Assembly: GCA_016867005.1 (NCBI GenBank) | Contig: VGKM01000039.1 | Location: 1-9,679, forward strand | DNA length: 9,679 bases | Direction of reading: 5' to 3' | Source of the DNA: Candidatus Omnitrophota bacterium | Lineage (GTDB): Bacteria; Omnitrophota; Gorgyraeia; Gygaellales; Profunditerraquicolaceae | Part shown: in pieces, positions 1 through 6,574 of the stretch | Numbering within the stretch: the stretch's first letter is position 1 | How the letters are laid out: the number at the start of each line of letters is the position of its first letter | Position numbers and translations under genes: made by a program | Notes under the pieces: model-generated | The model's input: the letters and a program-made list of their open reading frames with translations, nothing else | The model's database searches: none | Told to the model about the DNA's origin: nothing

Positions 1-1
1 G

Positions 2-508
2 AATCCCTCTAGTTTTAACCGGGTAATCTGTTCAGATGGCGCCAGTATTAAGGGTTATTTTGTAAAGAGAGACCGTAGTACTTGGGCTTTAGTCAGAAGC
101 GCAGGCGGCGGCGTATTAGGCATTGCGATGGAATTGATTGAACGCGCGCGCGAGCCTGCTGAAGGAAAAGAATTTAAAGGGATGGAGAACACTGAAATTG
201 AGACTAAAATCATAGATTTTGAATTCGTTTCTCAGGAGAATTTAATGATTTCTAATCGAGCCATTCCCTGTAAGGTTTATATGATGCAGACTATAGCCAA
301 GGAGATGATTTCACCGAAAGAAAATTCTCCGCGCGCTACTTGTATAGTAGAGGAAAGAAAAACGGTCTGGATTTCCGATGAAGTACCGTTTGGCCTTGTA
401 AAAAGCCAAGGTAAAAGGGTAGTCAATATGGAAGTGCCGGGCATGGGTTTTATCAATATCGGGCAGGATTTGTTGGAGAATTGCGAGGCCGTAGAATTCA
501 ATTATTAG
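2..508 (+). CDS. Unrecognised protein, 5'-truncated by the window edge (C-terminal 168 residues)
   Basis: The frame is open from base 2 to the TAG at 506-508, so the true start lies left of the window; the first internal ATG (128) is probably not the start, because the residues before it read as ordinary protein. The fragment has a short glycine-rich segment (SAGGGVLGIAME) followed by charged, mixed alpha/beta-looking sequence. The last 90 residues contain isolated cysteines (IPCKVY, ATCIVEE, ENCEAVEF) and a stretch around WISDEVPFGLVKS that resembles the 'W-S-x-EVP-x-G-x-VK' pattern of small beta-rich extracytoplasmic proteins. That resemblance is from memory and weak. No enzyme motif is visible. 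The gene ends 14 nt before the next start with no terminator between, so it is probably co-transcribed with the HEAT-TPR lipoprotein. Function unknown. Confidence 0.6.
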   Translation, partial: NPSSFNRVICSDGASIKGYFVKRDRSTWALVRSAGGGVLGIAMELIERAREPAEGKEFKGMENTEIETKIIDFEFVSQENLMISNRAIPCKVYMMQTIAKEMISPKENSPRATCIVEERKTVWISDEVPFGLVKSQGKRVVNMEVPGMGFINIGQDLLENCEAVEFNY

Positions 509-511
509 AGG
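507..511 (+). promoter_or_regulatory. Ribosome binding site of the HEAT-TPR lipoprotein gene
   Basis: AGAGG overlaps the stop codon of the upstream gene and lies 11 nt before ATG 523. It supports 523 over the in-frame TTG at 481, which lies inside the upstream gene and would put 14 extra residues before a normal lipoprotein signal peptide. Confidence 0.5.
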
Positions 512-522
512 TTAATATTATA

Positions 523-2664
523 ATGGCAAAACAAATAAAATATTTGAAATCTGTATCGATTATTATTCTTATGTTGTTTCTCTCTGGCTGCAGTGCGATT
601 TTCCCGGGTTATATGGGTGGCCGCGATTGGAAAAATTATAAGTGTTATACCGAGCAGGTAAGCGCGATTAATGACTTAAAAGACAAGGATTGGTTTGTCA
701 GATTGACTGCCACAGGCAGCTTGGGCGTGTTAGGTGGAGAAGAGGCTATTGAACCATTGAGCAACCTAACTAGTGACCCTAATTTCTATGTACGCAAAGA
801 AGCTGTAAAATCTTTAGATAAGACATTTTTGCGTACAAGGAGCCAAAAGGCATTAGCGGGGGTTACTAATTATCTGGGTGATGTTGCCTTGCCTATCGGA
901 GAAAATGAAACTGTGGATAGCGTAGCAGAAGGTTCTTTGTTAAGATACGCTAAAGATGCGGTTTCTTCTTTAATTTCTGCAGCATTAAACGGTAAAAACC
1001 CAAAGATTAAGACGCGGGCAATGGAAATTTTGATAAAAATAAGTGATTCCCGCTCAGTAGAGCCATTTATATCACTGCTGCAGGATAAGGATTCTAACAT
1101 CCGTATGCTGGCAATAAATGCATTGGGGACCTTGGAGGACAAAAGAGCAACTGAGCCGCTTTTAGCCCTGACTAAGGATAAAAAATGGGGTGGTTTAGCT
1201 ATCGGGGCTTTGGCTAGAATTAAAGATGAAAAATCCGTTGAGCCGCTGATCTTGCTTTTAAAAGAGAAAAAACCGGATTTCCGTGATAGCGCGGCGCGCG
1301 CTTTAGGCCGGATAAAAGATAAAAGGGCAGTTGAGCCGCTTGTCGCTTTATTAAACGATAAAACTTTAGGTGTTTCTGTGATTGTTGCTTTAGGTGAGCT
1401 TAAGGATACAAGGGCAGTTGAACCTCTTGTCCCGTTATTAAATAGGAAAAATAAAGTAATGACTGTGTGGTGGGTGGCTTGGGCCTTGGGTGAGATCAAG
1501 GATCCTCGTGCAGCAAAGCCCTTGGTGGATGTACTTGTAGATGAAAGAGTAGAAAAAACAGAAATATTATCTTACGGCAATCCGGATAAAGTATGGATAG
1601 CTACCCAGAGCATTCCTAGGCAAGTAGATGAAGCTCTGGTAAAAATCGGAGAACCCGCGGTTAGCTGTCTTGAAGAAGTAACAAAGGGTAGAAATGCCAG
1701 GATCAGGCTACGCGCATCCCGTATCTTGGAAAAAATAAGAGGCACCAGTCCCCAAAGCGATAAAAGGCCGCAAGCAACAAGAGAACCGTATTTTGAAGAT
1801 ATCGCAGAGGGCAAAGAATGTGAAAAGAGGGGAATAGATTATGTTGTTGAGGGTAAATTTGAAGAGGCGAAAAAGGAATTTGAAAAAGCATTGGATTATG
1901 GGTATACGCAATCGTTATCAAGTTATGAACTCGATACGTTAAATAAGACAATCCATCCCCTATTAACAAAAGAAGATATAATTGCGGTGACGGCCAGCAC
2001 GCAGCAGTCTTTTAGAATTATGGAGAAAAATCTTAATGAAGAGATTGCCAGATATAGTAAGTTGATAACAGAGAACCCTGGTTCTTTCAGGAATTATCTT
2101 TCCCGCGCTAATGTGTATTTTCACAACGATCAGTATGAACAGGCTATATCCGATTATGGTAAAGTAATTCAGCTAAACTCCGGCTCTACGGAAATTTATC
2201 TCAAGCGCGGGGATGCTTATTTTAGGGACGGTCAATATGACCGGGCGATAGCTGATTACAGCGAAGCGATAAAACTCTACCCTGATTTTGCAGAAAGCCG
2301 TCTTAAAAGAGGCGATGCCTATTTTAGGCAAGGTCGGTATGAGCAGGCTATTAATAATTATACTGAAGCCATACAATTAAACCGTACCCTTACCAATGCT
2401 TATCTTAACCGCGGCAATGCTTATTTTAAGCTCAGCCAATATGAGCAGGCGATCTCCGATTACGAGAGCGCGGCAACTTGGGCGCCGCCTGGATTATTTA
2501 TGCCTTATTTCAACCGGGCGTTGGTTTATGCGAAAATCGGTTCTTTGGAACAGGCAAGGCAGAGTTATGAGATTTTTCTCGGCGAGGCGTCGGCCTCAAC
2601 AGCTAATTTTTACTTGCAGCAGGCAAGGCAGAGGATAACGGAGCTTAAAGGCAATGACGAATAA
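523..2664 (+). CDS. Predicted lipoprotein with N-terminal HEAT repeats and C-terminal TPR repeats
   Basis: This 713-residue protein starts with a type II (lipoprotein) signal peptide: Lys at positions 3, 6 and 9, a hydrophobic core at 11-20, and lipobox LSGC with the lipidated Cys at 23. Residue +2 is Ser, which under the E. coli rule would favour the outer membrane. Residues about 45-405 are HEAT-like (PBS-lyase type) repeats with the recurring pattern DKRAVEPLxxLL...ALGxIK. A charged linker follows, then a lone helical pair at about 424-455 (EGKFEEAKKEFEKAL). Four exact 34-residue TPRs run from 520 to 655, with a fifth, degenerate one to about 690. No catalytic motif is visible, so the likely role is a membrane-tethered protein-binding scaffold (inference). 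The next gene encodes a paralogue with the same HEAT block but a WD40 C-terminus. The extracytoplasmic location is predicted only from the signal sequence; the binding partner is unknown. Confidence 0.88.
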   Translation: MAKQIKYLKSVSIIILMLFLSGCSAIFPGYMGGRDWKNYKCYTEQVSAINDLKDKDWFVRLTATGSLGVLGGEEAIEPLSNLTSDPNFYVRKEAVKSLDKTFLRTRSQKALAGVTNYLGDVALPIGENETVDSVAEGSLLRYAKDAVSSLISAALNGKNPKIKTRAMEILIKISDSRSVEPFISLLQDKDSNIRMLAINALGTLEDKRATEPLLALTKDKKWGGLAIGALARIKDEKSVEPLILLLKEKKPDFRDSAARALGRIKDKRAVEPLVALLNDKTLGVSVIVALGELKDTRAVEPLVPLLNRKNKVMTVWWVAWALGEIKDPRAAKPLVDVLVDERVEKTEILSYGNPDKVWIATQSIPRQVDEALVKIGEPAVSCLEEVTKGRNARIRLRASRILEKIRGTSPQSDKRPQATREPYFEDIAEGKECEKRGIDYVVEGKFEEAKKEFEKALDYGYTQSLSSYELDTLNKTIHPLLTKEDIIAVTASTQQSFRIMEKNLNEEIARYSKLITENPGSFRNYLSRANVYFHNDQYEQAISDYGKVIQLNSGSTEIYLKRGDAYFRDGQYDRAIADYSEAIKLYPDFAESRLKRGDAYFRQGRYEQAINNYTEAIQLNRTLTNAYLNRGNAYFKLSQYEQAISDYESAATWAPPGLFMPYFNRALVYAKIGSLEQARQSYEIFLGEASASTANFYLQQARQRITELKGNDE
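1060..1515 (+). repeat. Core HEAT repeat block, copy 1 (five units)
   Basis: Five units beginning at an EP(L/F) motif occupy residues 180-210, 211-239, 240-270, 271-299 and 300-331 of the HEAT-TPR protein, with lengths 31, 29, 31, 29 and 32. The block aligns without a gap to copy 2 at 3376-3831. Short stretches are also nearly identical in DNA, for example 25 of 26 bases at 1225-1250 versus 3541-3566. Confidence 0.85.
2080..2592 (+). repeat. TPR array (five tandem repeats)
   Basis: Four consecutive 34-residue units at residues 520-553, 554-587, 588-621 and 622-655 share the pattern YLxRGxAYFxxxQYxxAIxDYxxAIxL, the canonical TPR signature (small residues at positions 8 and 20, Tyr at 11 and 24, with an A-I pair in helix B). 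A fifth, more divergent unit (FNRALVYAKIGSLEQARQSY) follows. Tandem TPRs form a superhelix with a peptide-binding groove. Confidence 0.9.
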
Positions 2665-2670
2665 GGTCAG

Positions 2671-2699
2671 GAGACAGATATGCGTGCAAGGGCTATAAA
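2671..2699 (+). promoter_or_regulatory. Candidate sigma70-type promoter upstream of the HEAT-WD40 gene
   Basis: GAGACA at 2671-2676 matches 4 of 6 positions of TTGACA. It is separated by exactly 17 nt from TATAAA at 2694-2699, which matches 5 of 6 positions of TATAAT. Transcription would begin near 2706 and leave a leader of about 37 nt before the GTG at 2743. This is the only sizeable gap in the window and so the most likely place for an internal promoter. In moderately AT-rich DNA such a match can arise by chance. Confidence 0.3.
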
Positions 2700-2718
2700 T
2701 ATCTTGTATTCCAAATAG
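2680..2718 (+). other. Possible 12-residue leader peptide or relic gene start
   Basis: AGGAG at 2669-2673 lies 6 nt before ATG 2680, which opens a 12-codon frame (MRARAINILYSK) ending at TAG 2716-2718, 24 nt before the next gene's GTG. The Shine-Dalgarno match is as good as any in the window. It could be a small translated leader, a remnant of a gene start left by rearrangement, or chance. It has no runs of one amino acid, and I see no attenuator-like hairpin after it. If transcription starts at the candidate promoter beside it, the ATG would not be in that mRNA, but it would be in read-through transcripts from upstream. Confidence 0.25.
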
Positions 2719-2730
2719 AGAGTTAAAAAC

Positions 2731-2734
2731 GGAG
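2731..2734 (+). promoter_or_regulatory. Ribosome binding site of the HEAT-WD40 gene (supports a GTG start)
   Basis: GGAG, part of a purine-rich run GGAGAAGG at 2731-2738, lies 8 nt before GTG 2743. The ATG at 2739 is in another frame and meets a stop after 11 codons. The GTG gives a complete lipoprotein signal peptide, so it is the preferred start. Confidence 0.6.
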
Positions 2735-2742
2735 AAGGATGA

Positions 2743-5037
2743 GTGAAGCAATCAGGATTGGTCAGTACGGTTAAGAAAGCGGTTTATTGCTGCCTGGTCG
2801 TTATTTTACTTTCCGGATGCGCTGTTTCCGAATATGCCAAATATTACTATTCCGGGCCTAAGGATACAGCATCTCTTATTGAAGATTCAAAAAATAAGAA
2901 TCATTTGATTAGATCCAGTGCGGTTATCGATCTGGGGCAGTGTAAAGAAGAAGCAATCGGTCCTTTGATTGAGGCTTCCTATGATTCTCATCCGAGGGTG
3001 CGTGAGCTTGCTTTTCTTTCTTTAGCCATGGTGTATACACGCACCAAAGACAGGCGCGCAGCGGAAAGGATAATTGAGGCAGCAAAAAATAAAGATAAAT
3101 CTCCGTCTGTGCGCGTAGCATTAATTTCATCTCTATGCCAAGTTAAAGAAATATCTCCGGACGAAGCGATAAATATTATTATCGGGTATTTGGGAGATGA
3201 AGAAACAGTACCCTTTTCTGATTATAGCGTAAACAAAATGGCGGTAGATTCTTTATTGAGAATGGGGGCAGGGCCAGTCCCTCATCTTATATCTTCCTTG
3301 GAAAGCAATCCTGGCCCTAAAATTAAAGTTAAAATCGTTTTGGTTTTAGCAAAGATAAGAGACCTCCGCGCAATAGAGCCGTTGGTTGTTGTTTTAAAAG
3401 ATAATGACCCCCTTGTTCGTAACGCAGCGGTAGAGGCACTGGGAGAGTTAGAAGATAAAAGGGCTACCGGTTCGCTTTTAGCCCTGGTTAGAGATAAAGA
3501 ATCATCAGTTTTAGCTATCGGGTCCTTGGGTAAAATCAAGGATGAAAAATCCGTAGAGCCGCTGATTTTGTTGTTGCAAGAGAAAGACCCAAATATCCGT
3601 AATGCCGCCGTAAAGGCCTTAGGAGAAATAAAAGATAAGAGGGCAGTTGAGCCTTTGATTGCTTTGCTAAAAGACAAAAAGTCGGATACTTTTGTTATCG
3701 AAGCTTTAGGCACAATTAAGGATAAGAGAGCTGCAGAGTATTTGATCCAGCTTTTAAACAAGAAAAATGAGGAACTGGTGGTTGCCTGGTCTGCTTGGGC
3801 ATTAGGCGAGATTAATGATCCGGCTGCAGCCAAGCCTTTAGTTGATATTTTATCGGACGAAAGGGGCTATACCGTAGTAATTAAGCCCTGGGATCTTGGG
3901 GAAAGCGAGATTGAATGGAAAATTTCCATTCCTCTGAATGTAGATGATGCATTGGTTAAAATCGGGGCACCGGCAGTAGGGTATCTTAAAGAAGCGCAAA
4001 GCTCTAAGAATAATAATGTACGCAAGCGCGCTACGGAAATCTTGCGTCGGATAGAAGCTGCATCAGGGGTTAAAAACAGGCCTTTCCCCAAAAAAATTTC
4101 CAGCAGGGAAAATAGTATCGGCGCGATTAAGGAATATAGCATTTTAAAAGGCCATACAGCCCCTGTTTTTTCGCTTGTATTTTCGCCTGACGGAAGATAC
4201 CTGATAAGCGGCAGCCGCGATAATACGATTAGAATTTGGGATACTGAAAATTTTAAAGAAGTTAAGCGTTTAACCGGCCATAAGCGCGAAGTTTCCTGTC
4301 TTGCCTTAAGCCCCGACGGAAAATACCTGGCCAGCGCCAGCTATGACCTTACGGTCAAAATTTGGGAAATGGGTAATTTCAGGGAGCTCCAGACATTAAA
4401 AGATTACGGCGATTGGGTTTTTTCCCTTGCCTTCAGCCCGGATGGAAAATATCTGGCTAGCGGTTGCCAGGATAATACGGTGAAGATCTGGGATACGAGG
4501 AGTTTTACATTATTTAAGGCCCTTTCCGAAGAGGGAAAAAGTATTTTTTCCGTCGCCTTCAGCCCCGATAGCCGGTATTTAGCTGCTGTTACAGGTGACC
4601 AGGAGCACAATGATATTAAAATATGGGAAAGCGGGAATTTCAAATTAGTAGAAAATATTGAGGGTAACGACAGCCTTTGTGCGGGGCTTGCCTTTAGCCC
4701 CGACGGTAAATATCTCGTAAGCAACAACAAAGATAATATGATAAAATTCTGGCAGGTAGCCGGTTTTAAAGATTTCAGGGATATAGATACAGGCGGCCAT
4801 GTTTATTGTTTTGCCTTTAGCGCCAACGGCCGTTATCTGGCCAGCACGGGGTTTGACCGTACAATAAAGATATGGTCCTTGGATAATTTTGAGAATATAA
4901 AGACGCCAGGCGGAGGAGAAAACATTTTTAATTCGCCTCCCGTAATGACGCTTGTTTTCAGCCCCGACGATAAATTCCTGGCCGGCGGAGCAATAGACAA
5001 TACGATTAAGATATGGAGAACGGATGAAGAAAGGTAA
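2743..5037 (+). CDS. Predicted lipoprotein with N-terminal HEAT repeats and C-terminal seven-blade WD40 propeller
   Basis: This 764-residue protein begins at GTG with a lipoprotein signal peptide: basic residues at 2, 11 and 12, a hydrophobic core at 13-23, and lipobox LSGC with Cys 26. Residue +2 is Ala, so there is no inner-membrane-retention Asp. HEAT-like repeats span roughly 40-437 and include five core units at 212-363 homologous to the preceding lipoprotein. After a short basic linker (about 440-460), residues 464-764 form seven WD40 repeats, each ending in a (I/V)(R/K)(I/F)W strand and carrying an FSPDGKYLAS-type strand. No catalytic domain is visible. The likely role is a membrane-anchored interaction platform (inference). 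The last residues (TDEER) are encoded in the 14-nt overlap with tmk, so the two genes are probably translationally coupled. Substrate and partner are unknown. Confidence 0.88.
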   Translation: MKQSGLVSTVKKAVYCCLVVILLSGCAVSEYAKYYYSGPKDTASLIEDSKNKNHLIRSSAVIDLGQCKEEAIGPLIEASYDSHPRVRELAFLSLAMVYTRTKDRRAAERIIEAAKNKDKSPSVRVALISSLCQVKEISPDEAINIIIGYLGDEETVPFSDYSVNKMAVDSLLRMGAGPVPHLISSLESNPGPKIKVKIVLVLAKIRDLRAIEPLVVVLKDNDPLVRNAAVEALGELEDKRATGSLLALVRDKESSVLAIGSLGKIKDEKSVEPLILLLQEKDPNIRNAAVKALGEIKDKRAVEPLIALLKDKKSDTFVIEALGTIKDKRAAEYLIQLLNKKNEELVVAWSAWALGEINDPAAAKPLVDILSDERGYTVVIKPWDLGESEIEWKISIPLNVDDALVKIGAPAVGYLKEAQSSKNNNVRKRATEILRRIEAASGVKNRPFPKKISSRENSIGAIKEYSILKGHTAPVFSLVFSPDGRYLISGSRDNTIRIWDTENFKEVKRLTGHKREVSCLALSPDGKYLASASYDLTVKIWEMGNFRELQTLKDYGDWVFSLAFSPDGKYLASGCQDNTVKIWDTRSFTLFKALSEEGKSIFSVAFSPDSRYLAAVTGDQEHNDIKIWESGNFKLVENIEGNDSLCAGLAFSPDGKYLVSNNKDNMIKFWQVAGFKDFRDIDTGGHVYCFAFSANGRYLASTGFDRTIKIWSLDNFENIKTPGGGENIFNSPPVMTLVFSPDDKFLAGGAIDNTIKIWRTDEER
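3376..3831 (+). repeat. Core HEAT repeat block, copy 2 (five units)
   Basis: Units at residues 212-242, 243-271, 272-302, 303-331 and 332-363 have lengths 31, 29, 31, 29 and 32, the same alternation as copy 1. Hand alignment to copy 1 at a constant offset of 2316 nt gives 94 identical residues of 152. The third unit is the most conserved (22 of 31). Confidence 0.85.
4132..5034 (+). repeat. Seven WD40 repeats forming one complete beta-propeller
   Basis: Seven blades end in IRIWD, VKIWE, VKIWD, IKIWE, IKFWQ, IKIWS and IKIWR, spread over about 301 residues (about 43 per blade). The first two blades keep the GH dipeptide (KGHTAPV, TGHKREV); later ones lose or shift it. The strand at the beginning (EYSILKGH) and the protein ending just after the seventh W strand fit the usual 'velcro' closure. 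Seven is the canonical number for a closed WD40 propeller, so the domain appears intact. Confidence 0.92.
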
Positions 5038-5635
5038 ATTCATTACATTCGAAGGGCCGGAGGGGTGCGGAAAGAGCACGCAGTCAAAACTCCTCTATCA
5101 ATATCTAAAAAGCAAAGGCAAAAAAGTAATTTATCTGCGCGAGCCCGGAGGCGTACGAACAAGCGAGAAGATAAGAAAGCTTTTATTGGATCCGCAAAGC
5201 AATATTTCGCCTGAAGCAGAGACCTTGCTTTATATGGCGGCAAGAGCTGAAGTTGTTCGTCAGATCATCAAGCCTGCTCTGGATGTGGGTAAAATTGTAG
5301 TTTGCGACAGGTTCCTTGATTCAACTGTAGCTTATCAGGGCTTTGGTTTAGGAATCAATATAAACGCAATCAGGTCCATCGGCAGTTTTGCAACCTGCGG
5401 TATAAAACCGGACATGACTATTCTTCTTGACCTTCCGGTGAAAAAGGGCCTTAAGCACCGGGAATTTATTGAGGACCGGATTGAGAGAAGGCCGCTTTCT
5501 TATCATATGCGGGTAAGAAGAGGTTATCTTGCGATCGCAAGGCAGGAGCCAAAAAGGGTAAAAATCGTAAAATTAGACGGGGATATTGCTGTTACACAGG
5601 ATAAAATCAGAAAACTATGCCGTTCGATACTATAA
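5024..5635 (+). CDS. tmk: Thymidylate kinase (dTMP kinase)
   Basis: Tmk phosphorylates dTMP to dTDP with ATP, an essential cytoplasmic step of dTTP synthesis. The 203-residue length is typical (about 205-213). Visible motifs are the P-loop FEGPEGCGKST (residues 9-19), the REPGG motif (39-43), and the nucleotide-binding DRFLDSTVAYQG (95-106), where Phe stands in the usual DRY position. The LID-side DRIERRPLSYHMRVRRGYL corresponds to the conserved DRxE...FxxRVRxGY region. The P-loop lacks the Arg of the eukaryotic type, and Arg residues sit in the LID, as in E. coli-type enzymes. GGAG at 5015-5018, 5 nt before the ATG, supports this start, which overlaps the HEAT-WD40 gene by 14 nt. The 3' end overlaps holB by 19 nt. 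Confidence 0.96.
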   Translation: MKKGKFITFEGPEGCGKSTQSKLLYQYLKSKGKKVIYLREPGGVRTSEKIRKLLLDPQSNISPEAETLLYMAARAEVVRQIIKPALDVGKIVVCDRFLDSTVAYQGFGLGININAIRSIGSFATCGIKPDMTILLDLPVKKGLKHREFIEDRIERRPLSYHMRVRRGYLAIARQEPKRVKIVKLDGDIAVTQDKIRKLCRSIL

Positions 5636-6567
5636 AGGGGCAGGATAAGGCCATTCTTTCGCTTAAAAATTTTATCAGCCAGTCGTGCATTGCGTCAAGT
5701 TATCTCTTTACCGGGCCTGAATCAATAGGAAAGAAATTTACTGCAATTACCCTGGCTAAGGCATTATCATGCCAGAAAAATAATTCGGATGCCTGCGGCA
5801 TATGCGCATCATGCTTAAGGATGGAGAAAAACGAACATCCTGACCTGCATATTATCGAAGGGGAAGCCATAAAGATAGAGGATATCCGCGCGTTAAAAAA
5901 AGAAATTGCCCTTAAACCTTATGAGGCAAAATTCAAATTTTTCATCATCGACGATGCCCATAATATGACTGCCGAGGCAAGCAATGCGTTGCTTAAAGTT
6001 TTGGAAGAGCCGCCCGGATTAAGCATAATAATTTTAATCAGTTCAAAACCGGCAATGCTTTTTAAAACAATAATTTCCCGCTGCCGGGTTATAAAATTCT
6101 CTCTTTTGCCGAGAAGCCAGCTTAAAGAAATTTTAGAGCGCGACTACGCTTTAAAGGAAAATTTTGCCCGTTTCTTGAGTTATTTTTCGGAAGGGCGGCT
6201 GGGTTTTGCCATAAAGATCAAGGATACCGAAATACTTAAAGACAAGAACAGGATTATTGATAATTTTCTCGGGCAGGCCAAACAGCCGGGTATTAATTAC
6301 GAAGATTATACTAAACCTGAAATAAAAACGGCTTTAAACCTGATAGCTGTCTGGTTCAGGGATATTTATTTCTTCAAGAGCGGCATTGGGGCAGAAGAGA
6401 TTGTCAATTCCGACCGTATCAGCGATATCAGTAAACAGGCGGATAATTATACGTTCCCGGAGCTGGATAAGGTTTTTAAGGCAATCTCCGATGCCTTGTT
6501 GTATTTGGACCAGAATGTCAATACTAAATTACTTTTGTCTAATCTTCTATTTGCTTTGAAAGGATAA
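5617..6567 (+). CDS. holB: DNA polymerase III clamp-loader subunit delta prime
   Basis: This 316-residue AAA+ protein belongs to the complex that loads the beta sliding clamp onto primed DNA during replication. It opens with the family's 'F-x-x-I-x-GQ' start (residues 3-9). The Walker A-like loop GPESIGKK (33-40) has Lys where ATP-binding members have Ser/Thr, which suggests weak or absent ATP hydrolysis, as is usual for delta prime. Four zinc-ligand cysteines lie at 52, 60, 63 and 66 (ACGICASC). The Walker B-like strand is FFIIDDAHNM (108-117), followed by NALLKVLEEPP and the SRC motif (154-156), which places an arginine finger toward the neighbouring subunit. The dnaX tau/gamma subunit is related but longer and has an intact P-loop, so holB is preferred. 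The start overlaps tmk by 19 nt, implying coupled translation. Confidence 0.93.
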   Translation: MPFDTIKGQDKAILSLKNFISQSCIASSYLFTGPESIGKKFTAITLAKALSCQKNNSDACGICASCLRMEKNEHPDLHIIEGEAIKIEDIRALKKEIALKPYEAKFKFFIIDDAHNMTAEASNALLKVLEEPPGLSIIILISSKPAMLFKTIISRCRVIKFSLLPRSQLKEILERDYALKENFARFLSYFSEGRLGFAIKIKDTEILKDKNRIIDNFLGQAKQPGINYEDYTKPEIKTALNLIAVWFRDIYFFKSGIGAEEIVNSDRISDISKQADNYTFPELDKVFKAISDALLYLDQNVNTKLLLSNLLFALKG

Positions 6568-6574
6568 ATTTTCT

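Noticed and set aside
481..522. In-frame TTG start at 481 for the HEAT-TPR lipoprotein
   Set aside because: It lies within the upstream gene, adds 14 residues ahead of a standard lipoprotein signal, and ATG 523 has an acceptable ribosome binding site.
870..1499. Long open frame on the - strand opposite the HEAT repeats (209 codons), and a similar one at 3282-3833
   Set aside because: Both are shadows: the repeated HEAT codons happen to lack stops in the reverse frame. They carry low-complexity Ser/Ala-rich repeats that mirror the + strand periodicity, and no credible protein motif was seen.
2739..2774. ATG at 2739 just before the GTG of the HEAT-WD40 gene
   Set aside because: It is out of frame, stops after 11 codons, and lies directly against the purine run so the spacing is poor.
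1225..3566. Nearly identical DNA stretches (1225-1250 and 3541-3566) as mobile-element or attachment repeats
   Set aside because: They lie in matching positions of homologous HEAT codons and continue as a gap-free protein alignment, so gene duplication explains them.
523..5037. Anti-phage STAND-type system, because TPR, HEAT and WD40 repeats often serve as sensors in such proteins
   Set aside because: No NTPase (Walker A/B) or effector domain is present, and both proteins begin with lipoprotein signals that would take them out of the cytoplasm.
5617..6567. dnaX (tau/gamma) instead of holB
   Set aside because: The protein is only 316 residues, the Walker A loop ends GKK rather than GKT/S, and it sits between tmk and ricT, the usual position of holB.
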